Below are positions 9,333-18,997 of a stretch of DNA of 64,000 bases, piece by piece. This DNA comes from Alkalibacterium pelagium. GTDB lineage: Bacteria; Bacillota; Bacilli; Lactobacillales; Carnobacteriaceae_A. The notes below the pieces were generated by a model that saw only the letters and a list, made by a program, of their open reading frames with translations, had not been told where the DNA came from and ran no database searches. The position numbers were made by a program, and so were the translations under genes. The stretch is from the NCBI RefSeq assembly GCF_900109325.1, contig NZ_FNZU01000003.1, positions 124,001-188,000 of the forward strand. Reading direction: 5' to 3'. Within the stretch, counting starts at the first letter, position 1. Each line of letters begins with the position of its first letter.

Positions 9333-9884
9333 TCTCCTTTACAAATCATCTCCTATTCAGTATAAGACCTGGCAGATGAAAATGAAAGACAAATAAGCTC
9401 GGCAGAAGTTAGACCGAACAGTAAGTTGAGCTTGAAAAACTCGAGAGAAAGTGTGCCCTTGCATGGAAGAAGAGTTCTGCCAGTAAACAAGGGCATGCAT
9501 ATCTTTCATGTAATGTATGGGGGTACGAAGATATAATAGCTGGTTTAGGCAAACTATTAACAATGAAAAGGAAAGGAAATGAAAAGAACTTCGGAGGGAA
9601 CAAGCAGGGATAATTAAGTGACCTCTTAGTATCGAGTACTTTTCACTTCTAATGGACAATCACGACTGTCTTATATTTATTAATATCCACTACTGTTAAT
9701 ATTTGAGGAGCAATTGAGGAAAAAGATTGTGATAAAGCTTGAAGTCATTCTAACTCTACTCTAATCTAATTTCAACTAATAACCTAAAAATATTTGATGA
9801 AATTATTACTAATTAAGAGTAATGTTTCATGTATTTCTTTGAAAAATTCACAATATGTTCACGCAAAAGCCCTTAACTGTTCAT

Positions 9885-9909
9885 ATACACCGTAAATCGG
9901 TGTATTTTT
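9885..9909 (+). terminator. Orphan terminator-like hairpin
   Basis: ATACACCG and CGGTGTAT form a perfect 8-bp stem with a TAAAT loop, followed by TTTTT on the plus strand. No plus-strand gene precedes it within 1.2 kb, so it may end an unannotated small RNA. Confidence 0.55.
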
Positions 9910-10141
9910 ACGTTTGTGTTACAAAATCACTTGACTGGCGTTGTTATTATCACAAGGTAATTGTCTTTACATTAGTATAATCCCACTTAGACTGCTTGTG
10001 AAAAAAGCTGAATATTTCGAATATATTAGGGTTATTTATGAATATCAACATTTTCTTATTCAAATAATATAGCCATTCTGTTTTAAGTGAACGTCAGATA
10101 TTACTGATATTATTCTTTTTGGTATCATTCATCACAACGAC

Positions 10142-10186
10142 ACAAAAAAACAGAATGCAACAAGCTAATGACTGCACTCTGTTTAT
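10142..10186 (-). terminator. Terminator of the pRiA4b-type gene
   Basis: AACAGAATGCA pairs with TGCACTCTGTT with one mismatch. The minus strand continues into a run of seven T residues. Confidence 0.75.
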
Positions 10187-10191
10187 CACTC

Positions 10192-11328
10192 TTATAAAGA
10201 TTTGTTTATCTCATCTACCGTATTAAGCTGTCTTTTTTTGATCTCAAAAGGGATCGCCCATTCTTTAAGATCGTCATAATCCGGATGTTCTGGATCATTC
10301 ATCACTTCGAGATAATAGGCATATCCTCCTGCTCCACCGATATCTTCCGGAACGGGATCTCCCATCATCATTTTCAATCGCGGGCGAACCTGCTTATGTT
10401 CTGTCCATATTTTTCTAAGCTGAATGACATGCTCCCAGCTGTCACCCAGATCATAAATATAGCGGATAACCGAGTTTTCATCGTAAGATATCGCATCGGA
10501 AAGCGTATGATGCGCTCCAGATCCTATATGATCATCGGTCATTCGGTTATAGTGCTGCATATGATAATAACCTTCGGATCCCATTAATGTGAAGCCGTCT
10601 TCTAATATGAACTGGTGAAAATGGGAGTTGTTCCATAAGAAGACTTTCTGGATGACCGTGTGCAGGTCATCAAAAGAATAGTGCATCGGCACTTGAATGA
10701 TGCGGATGACATCTTTCGCTCCTTCGAGTTTCAGTCGAACTTCCAGCTCAGCCACATCCACCGAATATGAAACTGATCCGGTTCCGATGATCCGCTCGAA
10801 CTGGTTGGAAAAAGCATCTATCGCAGTCGGAGAACCGTCCTCCCCTTTCTTATTCATGCTGACTTTGTATGACCAGGATTCCTGAAAGCATTCTTCATCG
10901 TCTGCCTGTTCCATATACATATGAAGGACGTTTAGCGTTGCGCTGTTTTTTCCAATTAAAGCCGCATCTGAAGCTTTACTGGCCGTTGGTCTGGAATAAT
11001 GATTAAAGTAAGCGTTGATCGAGGTCTCAGAGAACCCCATCCGTTGCATCATCCGATCCATTGCTTCGCTCAACCAGTCCCCAAACTCCAGATAATCCTC
11101 TTCATAAGGTGAAAGAAAGATAAGGGTCAGACCAGTGCCGTCATTCGTCAGCACCAGACAGTCATCCTGATCGACTGTCATCAAGTTCCCATGCCAGCTG
11201 AAAAACGGATCATGCTGATCCGTTGATACTACTTCTTGAAAAATATCCATGGTATCGTTAGATTCATTCATAATTTTTTCTGCTTTTTTAAAAGCTTTTA
11301 GCAGCTTGTTAGTTAAATAGAGATGCAT
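10192..11328 (-). CDS. pRiA4b ORF-3-like protein
   Basis: A 378-residue soluble protein. The C-terminal half (about residues 190-370) is a plasmid pRiA4b ORF-3-like domain, with VRLKLEGAKDVIRIIQVP at its start, FHQFIL, YIYDLGDSWEHVIQL and the closing PEDIGGAGGYAYYLEVMND. The N-terminal half is a separate domain of unknown role. The family is widespread and often near mobile elements, and its function is not established. The open frame begins at a GTG touching the AAAGGAGG site; the ATG at 11328 has 7-nt spacing and is preferred. It is a single-gene unit. Confidence 0.75.
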   Translation of the reverse strand: MHLYLTNKLLKAFKKAEKIMNESNDTMDIFQEVVSTDQHDPFFSWHGNLMTVDQDDCLVLTNDGTGLTLIFLSPYEEDYLEFGDWLSEAMDRMMQRMGFSETSINAYFNHYSRPTASKASDAALIGKNSATLNVLHMYMEQADDEECFQESWSYKVSMNKKGEDGSPTAIDAFSNQFERIIGTGSVSYSVDVAELEVRLKLEGAKDVIRIIQVPMHYSFDDLHTVIQKVFLWNNSHFHQFILEDGFTLMGSEGYYHMQHYNRMTDDHIGSGAHHTLSDAISYDENSVIRYIYDLGDSWEHVIQLRKIWTEHKQVRPRLKMMMGDPVPEDIGGAGGYAYYLEVMNDPEHPDYDDLKEWAIPFEIKKRQLNTVDEINKSL

Positions 11329-11577
11329 GGTCACTCCTCCTTTAATTTTAGTATGTGCCTTTGGATATGCACTTATCTATGATTAACAGTCTAATCATAC
11401 CGTTATTCATAGATAAGTTAAACAGAAAATTAATTTGCAGTTTAAACTGGGTCTGTTTTAGCGGTAACTAACGTATTGAGGAGCAGCTAATCTTAGTTCA
11501 TTTGTTATGCCATACGAATAGATAGAAGTAGACTGTTTCTAGCTTTGCTTTAATGCCCTTATTTTTTGATAAGGTAT

Positions 11578-11596
11578 AACTAGACGCTGTCTAGTT
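11578..11596. repeat. Interspersed AACTAGA-type hairpin, copy 1
   Basis: AACTAGAC and GTCTAGTT form a perfect 8-bp inverted repeat around GCT. Similar hairpins of the same design lie at 20755-20773 and 30794-30818, each inside a long gene-free region. Confidence 0.6.
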
Positions 11597-11916
11597 ACAT
11601 TTTATTCTCTAAGAACGTGATAACTTGTCATTAGAAGGCTTGTAGGTATAGTTTATTTATTTTTCAAAGGTATTAATGCCACTAGAGGCTCTCTAATTAT
11701 AGTTCAGCATTTTCGTAATGAGTAGTCTATCGCTAGATTCTCTCTAGTTATAGTTATTTGGTTACATATATTGATGAAGTCTCATTAGACAAGCCACTAA
11801 AAGCAGTTCGAGCCTACCTGGATCCAAGGAAATGCAGTTAGCCCCTCCCGCATATCGAACCCCCCACTAGTTTAAGCAACTCTGACTATAGTGGATCGAT
11901 AATACCTCCCTACAAA

Positions 11917-11947
11917 TAAAAAAAACAGCTCAGATTGCTCCGAGCTG
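11917..11947 (-). terminator. Terminator of aldo/keto reductase
   Basis: CAGCTC pairs with GAGCTG, and the minus strand continues into a run of eight T residues. Confidence 0.75.
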
Positions 11948-11955
11948 CCTTCTCG

Positions 11956-12807
11956 CTAATCAAATTCTTCATACTCATTAGGATGCTGACCTTGAAGTCG
12001 GCCATCTTCCCCTTGATCCAGGCTGTCGATATGCTCTTTATCTTCCTCAGAGAGGCTGAAATCGAACAGATCCAGATTCGCTTTCTGGTGAACCGGGTTT
12101 GAAGCTTTAGCTACTGTCAGTACATTATTCTCATAGTTCCATCTCAGGATGACCTGAGCGACTGATTTCCCATACTTATCAGCAATTGAACGAAGCGTAT
12201 CATTGGTCAGCACATCATTGATTTCTCTTCCCAATGGACTCCATGCCTCAGTAATGATCCCCCGTTCCTCATTAACTTGAACCAGTTCCTTATTATTGAA
12301 GTACGGATGCCTTTCGATCTGATTAGTCGCCGGTGTTACCCCGGTTTCACTGATGATCTGATCCAGGTGCTCCTCTAGGAAATTAGATACACCGATCGTT
12401 TTGATCAGGCCGAACTTCTGCGCATCCACCAGGCCCTGCCACGCTTCCGTAAATTTCCCCTGCTTAGGTAAAGGCCAGTGGATCAGATATTTATCGAAAT
12501 AATCGATTCCGATTCTATAGAGGGATTCCTGTATCATAAGAATCGCTTTGTCATAATCATGCGCAGCTCCCGGCAGTTTTGAACTGATGATCAGCTCTTC
12601 TCTCGGAACCGAGCTGCGTCTGATCGCTTCACCCACCATTCCTTCGTTATTATAATTAGTGGAGGTGTCGATCAGACGGTATCCGCGGTCAATAGCCTGA
12701 ACGAGACTGGTTACACCTTTAGCCCCCTGCATATGAACGGTACCCATTCCTACGGGCGGCAGTGATGTGCCGTCATTCAACTGAAATTCGTATTCTTTAA
12801 GTGACAT
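11956..12807 (-). CDS. Aldo/keto reductase (diketogluconate reductase type)
   Basis: A 283-residue aldo/keto reductase. Catalytic residues are visible in DTSTNYNNE (Asp, Tyr), SSKLPG (Lys) and LIHWPLP (His). The cofactor segment is VAKASNPVHQ. It probably reduces a keto sugar or aldehyde with NADPH. It lies 29 bp downstream of the GT2-GtrA gene on the same strand and could share its transcript, though the two functions have no obvious link. The start is supported by AAAGGAAGG. Confidence 0.88.
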   Translation of the reverse strand: MSLKEYEFQLNDGTSLPPVGMGTVHMQGAKGVTSLVQAIDRGYRLIDTSTNYNNEGMVGEAIRRSSVPREELIISSKLPGAAHDYDKAILMIQESLYRIGIDYFDKYLIHWPLPKQGKFTEAWQGLVDAQKFGLIKTIGVSNFLEEHLDQIISETGVTPATNQIERHPYFNNKELVQVNEERGIITEAWSPLGREINDVLTNDTLRSIADKYGKSVAQVILRWNYENNVLTVAKASNPVHQKANLDLFDFSLSEEDKEHIDSLDQGEDGRLQGQHPNEYEEFD

Positions 12808-12836
12808 ACTTTATCCTTCCTTTCAACTCATTTGTA

Positions 12837-13901
12837 TTAATCTTTAAAGACTACAAGTTTCTGGATACGATAACTGACCAGAAAAATGACCAGATCGACT
12901 CCGGCTTTTAGAAAGACCTCTCTAAACCCAGTCAGCTGGAACAGTAAATAGACGGACAAACCAGAAGTAACTGCTTCTGCTACAGCTAATGAATAATAGC
13001 CTATAATTGTCTTGTTCCATTTACGTCTGCTCTTGAAAACAACTGAGCGGTTCATACAGTAATTAAATAGCGACGACCCCGCTCTCGCCAGAATGGTCGA
13101 AATAAGAATCCGCCTTCTGGCAAAGGTAAACCCAAGGATCAGTATGAACAATTGAAATAGCGTAATATCAAGTATAAAGGACGTTAGGGAAACGCCCATG
13201 AACTTAAAAAAATTTTTGAATAGCACCCAGTAAATTTCTGCAGAATCCTTGAAAGGATTGAAATGTGAGCTTTCATTCTCATTAATGTATACCGTTTCGA
13301 TCGGACATTCCTCTATTGCAAGCTTTTGTCTAACTGCTGCAATCAGCATATTTGTTTCATAACTAAAGCGTTCGCCTTCAAGATCTGTAAAATGATGCAG
13401 GCTATCCATAGCTATGCCACGTAGACCAGTCTGGGTATCAGATATGCGTTTGCCGTAAAGCAGTCTAAAGACATGACGAGTGATCGTGTTTCCCATCTTG
13501 TTGGATAAAGGAACATTTTCAGTGTCAAATGACCGGACACCAAGAACCAGCTTGCTCTTGTCTTCGGACAAGGATTGGCAGAGTTTCATCACATCGCTCA
13601 ATTCATGCTGTCCATCCGCATCAGCCGTAATCACTCCATTCGCATTGCCCATCTGCTCGTCATTTAATATGTACGCAAATGCATTTTTCAGTGCCCTTCC
13701 TTTACCCTTGTTTTCTGAATGCCGGACAACGGTTACATTATGATAGGAGCTGCACCGATCAAATATAGTCTGACAGGTATGGCTGCTTCCATCGTCTATG
13801 ATGAGGATAGAAAGAAAACGTTCTTCACTCAGTAAACGGACATAATCACAAAGTTTTTCATTAGGATTCAATGCCGGTATCACAATCACACAATTTTTCA
13901 T
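12837..13901 (-). CDS. Fused GT2 glycosyltransferase and GtrA membrane protein
   Basis: A 354-residue protein with two parts. Residues 1 to about 220 form a family 2 glycosyltransferase: VIPALNPNEKL, IIDDGSS and TADADGQHE carrying the nucleotide-sugar and metal-binding acidic residues. Residues about 230-354 form a four-segment GtrA-like membrane domain. In this arrangement the enzyme is expected to transfer a sugar from a nucleotide donor to a polyprenyl phosphate and the GtrA part to help flip or anchor it. The function may be in wall or membrane glycosylation. It is separated from the exopolysaccharide operon by 20 kb. Confidence 0.82.
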   Translation of the reverse strand: MKNCVIVIPALNPNEKLCDYVRLLSEERFLSILIIDDGSSHTCQTIFDRCSSYHNVTVVRHSENKGKGRALKNAFAYILNDEQMGNANGVITADADGQHELSDVMKLCQSLSEDKSKLVLGVRSFDTENVPLSNKMGNTITRHVFRLLYGKRISDTQTGLRGIAMDSLHHFTDLEGERFSYETNMLIAAVRQKLAIEECPIETVYINENESSHFNPFKDSAEIYWVLFKNFFKFMGVSLTSFILDITLFQLFILILGFTFARRRILISTILARAGSSLFNYCMNRSVVFKSRRKWNKTIIGYYSLAVAEAVTSGLSVYLLFQLTGFREVFLKAGVDLVIFLVSYRIQKLVVFKD

Positions 13902-14022
13902 ACACTACCCTCTTTTAACCTAGCTATAGTCGTTCTTTATCAAAAAATATCCATATTCTCTTCATTATTTATTCACTTTTTATCATATCACATTTACATC
14001 ATAAGACTCGAATAGAACAACT

Positions 14023-14049
14023 CAAAAAGACCTGATCGATATCAGGTCT
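14023..14049 (-). terminator. Terminator after the GH31 gene
   Basis: AGACCTGAT and ATCAGGTCT form a perfect 9-bp stem with a CGAT loop, followed on the minus strand by TTTTT. Confidence 0.85.
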
Positions 14050-14083
14050 TCTCTTCGTCCAAATCTACAGTTTAGCCGTCTGT

Positions 14084-16423
14084 TTAACTATTCTTAATAT
14101 ACAACAGTTCGAAAAGAGACTGACTCAAGTACTCTTCTTCCAGCTCATTTATTGTTGAAAGAAGACTAAATTCTGAATGATTGTTATTGAAGTCGTTGTA
14201 TAAGTCATCTTTCAGGAAATAGCCGACTTGTGCAGTGTTCAGGCGATTAAACAGCTCATCACTAATGTCCTGCTCATCAATAAATTTAAAGGACTTAACT
14301 GTCATTTTCAGCTCTTTTTCGTCTACCATTTTAAAGGTTATTGTTGTCCGGTTCATTTCCTGAGCATACCTCTGTTCGATCAGCTCACCACCCTCAAGGT
14401 TAATCAGTTCGACTTGTTCTGAAGCATTAAAGTGCAAACTATGAACACGTTCTTCAGGTAAAACAGAAGTCTCTCCTTTTACTATCAGCTGAATGGTCTG
14501 GGCCTGATAATCAAGTGCCAGTTCAGTCACTGCTCTTGACTGCTTGACGTCTTCAATTAGTTCAAAGCTGTTTGACTGACCAGGATAAATCATCCATTCT
14601 AAAGAGTCGGGTAGAGTATGTGCTGGTGTAATAGCAGGATTGGCATCCATTGGAATGATGCCTCCTTCTTTGGCAAAAACAGGCATCCGATCTGTTTCTC
14701 TAAACAGTTTCAGTTTCGATCCTCCTTTGTACCTGAAGTTGCTGAAAATATCGAACCAGTAGCCGTCCGGGAAATAAATCAGGTCACTCCCATGAAGAGT
14801 TTCCTCATCTTTTTTTGTTGTAATAGGCAATACTAATAGCTCACTGCCAAAGAAATATTCGTTTTTTACATCATAGGCATGTTTTTCCATTGGGAAGTGA
14901 TAATATACCGGACGGATCAGTGGAATCCCTTCTTCACTTGTCCTCACGTTATAAGTGTACACGTATGGAATCAGTGCATGTCTAAGCTGAAGAAAGTCGA
15001 TCATATTAGTTTTAACTGATTCGCTGTAGTTCCATGGTTCTTTGCTTGAAAAGGCACTGTTGGAACTATGGAGACGATTGATCGGGCTGAACACCCCGAA
15101 CTGGAACCACCGCTGGACCAGCTCTTCGTCTTTGTATCCCTTATAGTGTCCACCAATATCGTGACTCCACCAGGTATATCCGATATTGGAAGAGGTCGCT
15201 GTCAGATATGGCTGAAAATTCAGCGAATCCCATGAAATCACTGAATCACCTGAAAATCCGATCGGGTACCTGTGGCTTCCCGGACCGGCATAACGTGAGA
15301 GGATCAGCGCTTCTTTCCCTCTTTCTTCTAAATCTTTATAATGATAATGGTTCAGAAGCCACAAAGGGTCGATATCGCTTGTACTGTATTCTCCTTGCTG
15401 CCAGTCAATCCACCAGAAGTCGATCCCAATCTCTTCGTAAGGATGGTGAACTTCTTCAAAATAAGCCTCTCTGAAGTCTTCGTCCATCAAGTCAAATTTA
15501 GCTGGTTCTTCCAAGTGTGTTTTCAAGTTCAGCCTTTCAGCAATTTTTTCATACTGAGATTCAAATGCGCGGATCCCGTCTGCCGGATGAACATTCAAAG
15601 TAGTAGCAAGTCCTTTGTCTTTTAGTTTTGTGAGAAACCGTTCAGGATCAGAAAAATATTCAGTATTCCAAGTATAACCGGTCCATCCACTGCCATACTT
15701 TGAAGGGATATCTGTCAGGTGCCAGTCCATATCGATTACACTGACTGAAAGAGGAATATGTTCGTTCTCGAATCTGTCGATCAGTTTGATGTAGGTTTCT
15801 TCAGTGTACTTCCAGTAGCGGCTCCACCAGTTGCCCAATGCATATCTTGGAAGTAAAGGTGGAAATCCGGATAGACGAAAATAATCTCTTAGTGCTCGGA
15901 AGTACTCCCTCCCATATGAGAAAAAGTAGACATCGGTGTGTGGGTTGTCTTTCACTTTTATACAGTTGTCATCGTCAAATACGAAAGAATCCGAGTCATC
16001 AAGCGCGGCATAGCCGAATTTTCCCATAATTCCTTCTCCAAGTTCGGTTGCTCCGTCCACCCTGTCTATAGTTCTCACTGTTCCTTTAAGCGTATCGATC
16101 GGTTGACCGTAATACCACCTGTTAGTATAGTTTGAAAAGTTGTATCTAACATCTATATGCAAATTCTTCGGACTGAATTCCTCTTCCTTAGTATAAAAAA
16201 GGTGAAAAGTACTTGTAATGATTTCCAGTGTGCCGTTCGTTTCTTTCAGTTCAAACCCGACATCTCCAAGATTTCGATGCTGGGCAAGCTGAGTCGCACG
16301 GTCTTCAAAATACCCAGTTTCTGAGTATTCCATTCGAATCAGCCTGTCAGTAATCATGGTGAACCGGTAATGCTCCCCTTGAATAATCTGATCATTAGTT
16401 GGTAGTAGTTTATCAGTTGTCAT
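14084..16423 (-). CDS. Glycoside hydrolase family 31 alpha-glycosidase
   Basis: A 779-residue GH31 enzyme with the N-terminal beta-sandwich, a catalytic barrel and C-terminal beta domains. The nucleophile is Asp340 in WWIDWQQG and the likely acid/base is Asp393 in GFSGDS. There is no signal peptide, so it works in the cytoplasm on imported oligosaccharides. GH31 members cleave alpha-glucosides, alpha-xylosides or alpha-galactosides, and the sequence alone does not decide which. It is the last gene of the operon with an ABC transporter and a DUF624 protein, which should import its substrate. The start is supported by GAGGAGG 6 nt before ATG. Confidence 0.88.
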   Translation of the reverse strand: MTTDKLLPTNDQIIQGEHYRFTMITDRLIRMEYSETGYFEDRATQLAQHRNLGDVGFELKETNGTLEIITSTFHLFYTKEEEFSPKNLHIDVRYNFSNYTNRWYYGQPIDTLKGTVRTIDRVDGATELGEGIMGKFGYAALDDSDSFVFDDDNCIKVKDNPHTDVYFFSYGREYFRALRDYFRLSGFPPLLPRYALGNWWSRYWKYTEETYIKLIDRFENEHIPLSVSVIDMDWHLTDIPSKYGSGWTGYTWNTEYFSDPERFLTKLKDKGLATTLNVHPADGIRAFESQYEKIAERLNLKTHLEEPAKFDLMDEDFREAYFEEVHHPYEEIGIDFWWIDWQQGEYSTSDIDPLWLLNHYHYKDLEERGKEALILSRYAGPGSHRYPIGFSGDSVISWDSLNFQPYLTATSSNIGYTWWSHDIGGHYKGYKDEELVQRWFQFGVFSPINRLHSSNSAFSSKEPWNYSESVKTNMIDFLQLRHALIPYVYTYNVRTSEEGIPLIRPVYYHFPMEKHAYDVKNEYFFGSELLVLPITTKKDEETLHGSDLIYFPDGYWFDIFSNFRYKGGSKLKLFRETDRMPVFAKEGGIIPMDANPAITPAHTLPDSLEWMIYPGQSNSFELIEDVKQSRAVTELALDYQAQTIQLIVKGETSVLPEERVHSLHFNASEQVELINLEGGELIEQRYAQEMNRTTITFKMVDEKELKMTVKSFKFIDEQDISDELFNRLNTAQVGYFLKDDLYNDFNNNHSEFSLLSTINELEEEYLSQSLFELLYIKNS

Positions 16424-16451
16424 ATGTATCCTCCTCGTTTCACGCCGGCTT

Positions 16452-17123
16452 TCATTTAGATAGTTTGTTCAACTTGGACAGAAATAAATAGTAAACTGCG
16501 TACAGTGTCAGGGGAATCCCGATTAAGCTGTATAGAATAAGGCTGACCGAAAAAATGATGTAGTTCAGGCTAATCAGTAAAATGACTAATCCTATTGAAA
16601 ACAAGGGGTGTTTCACTATAAAGTAGATTCCCTGCTTCAATTTCCATCTGACAGGCATTGCATAATGAGCTTCGATAAATAATGTAATCAGGGCTGCCAT
16701 CCAGATGTAAAACAAAAGCACGACCACTATTAGACTGAGTATGGGCGGACCATCTAAAGAAAAATAAAGCAGGGCAGCTAAAAGTACGATCAGGCCGGTA
16801 TACATCATGCCAATCAAGAAGCTGTTTCTGTAGCCGTTCCTGTAATGCTTGAAGAAATTAACGGGTCCTGACGAAGCCGGTTCTCTAAGCCCCTCCCGGA
16901 CAGAAGAGATCAGCGCCTGCAGTCCTGGAAATAAAACGATCGGCATGAAGAGAAACAGTAGAGGCAGCAGAATCTGTAAAGCTGCCGGATCAGACGTCAC
17001 TCCGATCTGTATCATCAAAAACAGCACTGGCCAGCTCACGACTCCCCATAATAGGTTCAACAACAGGCAGTCTATTACCAGTCGAGATAATTCGTAGAAT
17101 GCCAAGTAAATCTTTTCTCCCAA
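16452..17123 (-). CDS. DUF624 (YesL-like) membrane protein
   Basis: A 223-residue protein with five or six hydrophobic segments and the DUF624/YesL pattern: an N-terminal LLNLLWGVVSWPV segment and the central LPLLFLFMPIVLFPGLQAL. YesL proteins are regularly encoded beside carbohydrate ABC transporters and glycoside hydrolases in Firmicutes; their role is unproven. Here it lies between the permease gene and the GH31 gene in one strand direction. Confidence 0.82.
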   Translation of the reverse strand: MGEKIYLAFYELSRLVIDCLLLNLLWGVVSWPVLFLMIQIGVTSDPAALQILLPLLFLFMPIVLFPGLQALISSVREGLREPASSGPVNFFKHYRNGYRNSFLIGMMYTGLIVLLAALLYFSLDGPPILSLIVVVLLFYIWMAALITLFIEAHYAMPVRWKLKQGIYFIVKHPLFSIGLVILLISLNYIIFSVSLILYSLIGIPLTLYAVYYLFLSKLNKLSK

Positions 17124-17176
17124 ATAATCCCCTCCTTAATAGTCTAATTATACGCTTTCTTAAATGAGGATAAAAA

Positions 17177-17221
17177 CAAAAGCTGCCGGCATGTCCAGAA
17201 TCTACACGACAGCAGCCTTTA
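17177..17221 (-). terminator. Hairpin between permease and DUF624 genes
   Basis: AAAGCTGC pairs imperfectly with GCAGCCTTT, and the minus strand continues with TTTGTTTTTATCC. It may reduce read-through into the DUF624-GH31 genes. Confidence 0.5.
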
Positions 17222-17233
17222 AGATGTAAATTG

Positions 17234-18049
17234 TTATTTTACCGCTCCATCAGTGACCCCTTCGACTATGCTTTTCTGAGCACTGAAATAAAAAATGATG
17301 ACCGGGAGAATGGCAATCGTCAGCCCCGCAAGAGCCAGATGCCATTGTCGGGTGTACTGGCCGAAAAAGTAAAACATTCTAATCGGGATCGTTTCATTCC
17401 GTCTGCTTAAAACAAGAGATGGAAGCAGGTAATCGTTCCAGATCCAGATCACATTCAAGATCGCAACCGTTACTGATATCGGGCTAAGTAGAGGAAAAAT
17501 AATCCTGAAGAAAATCTGAAACTTATTCGCCCCATCAATGATCGCGGCTTCATCAAGTGAAATCGATACTCTTGTCATAGCCCCATGATAGAGGAATATC
17601 GCCAGACTGCTACCGAATCCAAGATACATAAAGATCAGCCCAACTCTGTTCAGCATCCCAACTTGACCAAAATTGGATGTCAGTGGAATCATCACAGACT
17701 GAAATGGAATGAGCATTGCCGCTACGAACATGAGAAGAATAGCTCCACTCAGTTTGCTCTTGTTTCTGGCTAAGGCATAACCCGCCATAGATGAAAACAA
17801 AATGATGATTGCAACACTAGCCAGTGTAATCAGCAGCGAATTAAAGAATGAGCGGATAAAATTCAAATCGTTAAATGCAGTCACATAGTTATCAAAATTA
17901 AGCTGTGAAGGCAGGTCAAGTACATTGGCGAATATGTCTCTAGGTGCTTTGAAACTGTTGACGAGCATCAAATAAAATGGAGAAATCCAGACCAGTCCCA
18001 ACAGGACGCCGATGATTTCAAGTACCAAGTATTTTCTATTTTTCTTCAT
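17234..18049 (-). CDS. Carbohydrate ABC transporter permease (MalG type)
   Basis: A 271-residue inner-membrane permease with six hydrophobic segments and the ABC ATPase-contact loop DEAAIIDGANKFQIFFRIIFP (about residues 166-186). It pairs with the upstream permease, whose stop overlaps this ATG. The import ATPase is not encoded in the window, so a shared MsmK/MalK-type ATPase elsewhere is presumed. The substrate is probably an oligosaccharide for the GH31 enzyme. Confidence 0.93.
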   Translation of the reverse strand: MKKNRKYLVLEIIGVLLGLVWISPFYLMLVNSFKAPRDIFANVLDLPSQLNFDNYVTAFNDLNFIRSFFNSLLITLASVAIIILFSSMAGYALARNKSKLSGAILLMFVAAMLIPFQSVMIPLTSNFGQVGMLNRVGLIFMYLGFGSSLAIFLYHGAMTRVSISLDEAAIIDGANKFQIFFRIIFPLLSPISVTVAILNVIWIWNDYLLPSLVLSRRNETIPIRMFYFFGQYTRQWHLALAGLTIAILPVIIFYFSAQKSIVEGVTDGAVK

Positions 18050-18909
18050 TACAAGTCCACCTCTCGTTTCTTATTATAATAGACTTGAGATAAAGAGAAG
18101 ATCGCTACGATGATAAAGAATACCACAGCCTTCGATTGACCGTATGCCATCTGATTGCTGGCGAACGCTGTGTCCACGATATTCATGGCAACCATCTGTG
18201 TTGAATTATATGGTCCTCCACCGGTAAGTGACAAGTTCTGATCATAGATCTTGAATGAACTGGACAGGGTCAGGAACATCGACACAGTAAAGCCGGGAGC
18301 AATAAGTGGGAATGTTATATAGCGGAACTTCTGAAAAGGTGTGGCCCCATCAATATTAGCTGACTCAATCAGTTCCTTAGGTATGCCCTGCAGGTAAGCA
18401 ATGTAGATGATCATAATGTAACCCGCCTGCTGCCAGACTGTCAGAATGACCAGACCCCAAAATCCAGTAGCGGGAGTGGACAACCATCCCAGAAGGCCCT
18501 CGATACCTGTGAAGTTCCCCATAGCTGCAAATACGCGTACGAAGATAAACTGCCAGATAAATCCAAGTATCAGACCGCCGATCAGATTAGGCATGAAAAA
18601 TACCGTTCTGAGAAGATTTCTAGATTTCAGTTTACTTGTCACTAATAAAGCCAGACTCAGTCCAATAATATTGAGGACAATCACACTGACGAAAGCAAAT
18701 ATGAAGGTAAACTCAAGAGATTGTCTGAACTGACTGTCTTCAAGTAATCGTCTGTAATGACCCAGTCCAATGAATTGGTTGAAGGTCAAGCCGTTCCAGT
18801 CGGTAAACGAAAAGAAAAATCCCATGACAACAGGAAGTATAACGACTAAGGACAGGCTCAATATCACTGGCGTAATGAACAGCCAGAAGCTTAATTCCTT
18901 ATTTCTCAT
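18049..18909 (-). CDS. Carbohydrate ABC transporter permease (MalF type)
   Basis: A 286-residue permease with six hydrophobic segments and the EAA loop containing IESANIDGATPFQKFRYITFP (about residues 181-201). It forms the membrane channel with the MalG-type partner next to it (1-bp overlap). It lies 88 bp downstream of the binding protein, after a hairpin that would lower permease expression relative to the lipoprotein. Confidence 0.93.
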   Translation of the reverse strand: MRNKELSFWLFITPVILSLSLVVILPVVMGFFFSFTDWNGLTFNQFIGLGHYRRLLEDSQFRQSLEFTFIFAFVSVIVLNIIGLSLALLVTSKLKSRNLLRTVFFMPNLIGGLILGFIWQFIFVRVFAAMGNFTGIEGLLGWLSTPATGFWGLVILTVWQQAGYIMIIYIAYLQGIPKELIESANIDGATPFQKFRYITFPLIAPGFTVSMFLTLSSSFKIYDQNLSLTGGGPYNSTQMVAMNIVDTAFASNQMAYGQSKAVVFFIIVAIFSLSQVYYNKKREVDL

Positions 18910-18959
18910 AATGTTTAGTCCTTTCCAGCATCAGTTATGCTAAATAATATAAAGACAAA

Positions 18960-18991
18960 AAAGGCCATATGACTGATTCAATATGGCCTTT
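18960..18991 (-). terminator. Hairpin between binding protein and permease genes
   Basis: AAGGCCATAT and ATATGGCCTT form a perfect 10-bp stem, followed by TTTTTTG on the minus strand. Partial termination here is a common way of making more binding protein than permease. Confidence 0.8.
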
Positions 18992-18997
18992 GTCCTG

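Larger units (their letters stand above)
9333..10191. other. Long AT-rich intergenic region
   Basis: 859 bp without a convincing gene. A frame without a start codon (plus strand, about 9370-9530) and a 100-codon minus frame have no recognisable similarity. It holds an orphan plus-strand terminator-like hairpin at 9885-9909 and the terminator of the next minus-strand gene at 10142-10186. The rest shows nothing I can name. Confidence 0.5.
11329..11955. other. AT-rich intergenic region with hairpin repeat
   Basis: 627 bp without a gene. It holds several TAGTTA/AACTA motifs, a perfect AACTAGAC/GTCTAGTT hairpin at 11578-11596 and a terminator for the downstream aldo/keto reductase. It resembles the regions at 20640-20930 and 30640-30900. 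Confidence 0.6.

Noticed and set aside
9357-9659. A 100-codon minus-strand frame upstream of nanE
   Set aside because: No ribosome site, no recognisable family, odd composition with many Ser, Phe and Leu, and an overlapping frame of the same region is equally open.
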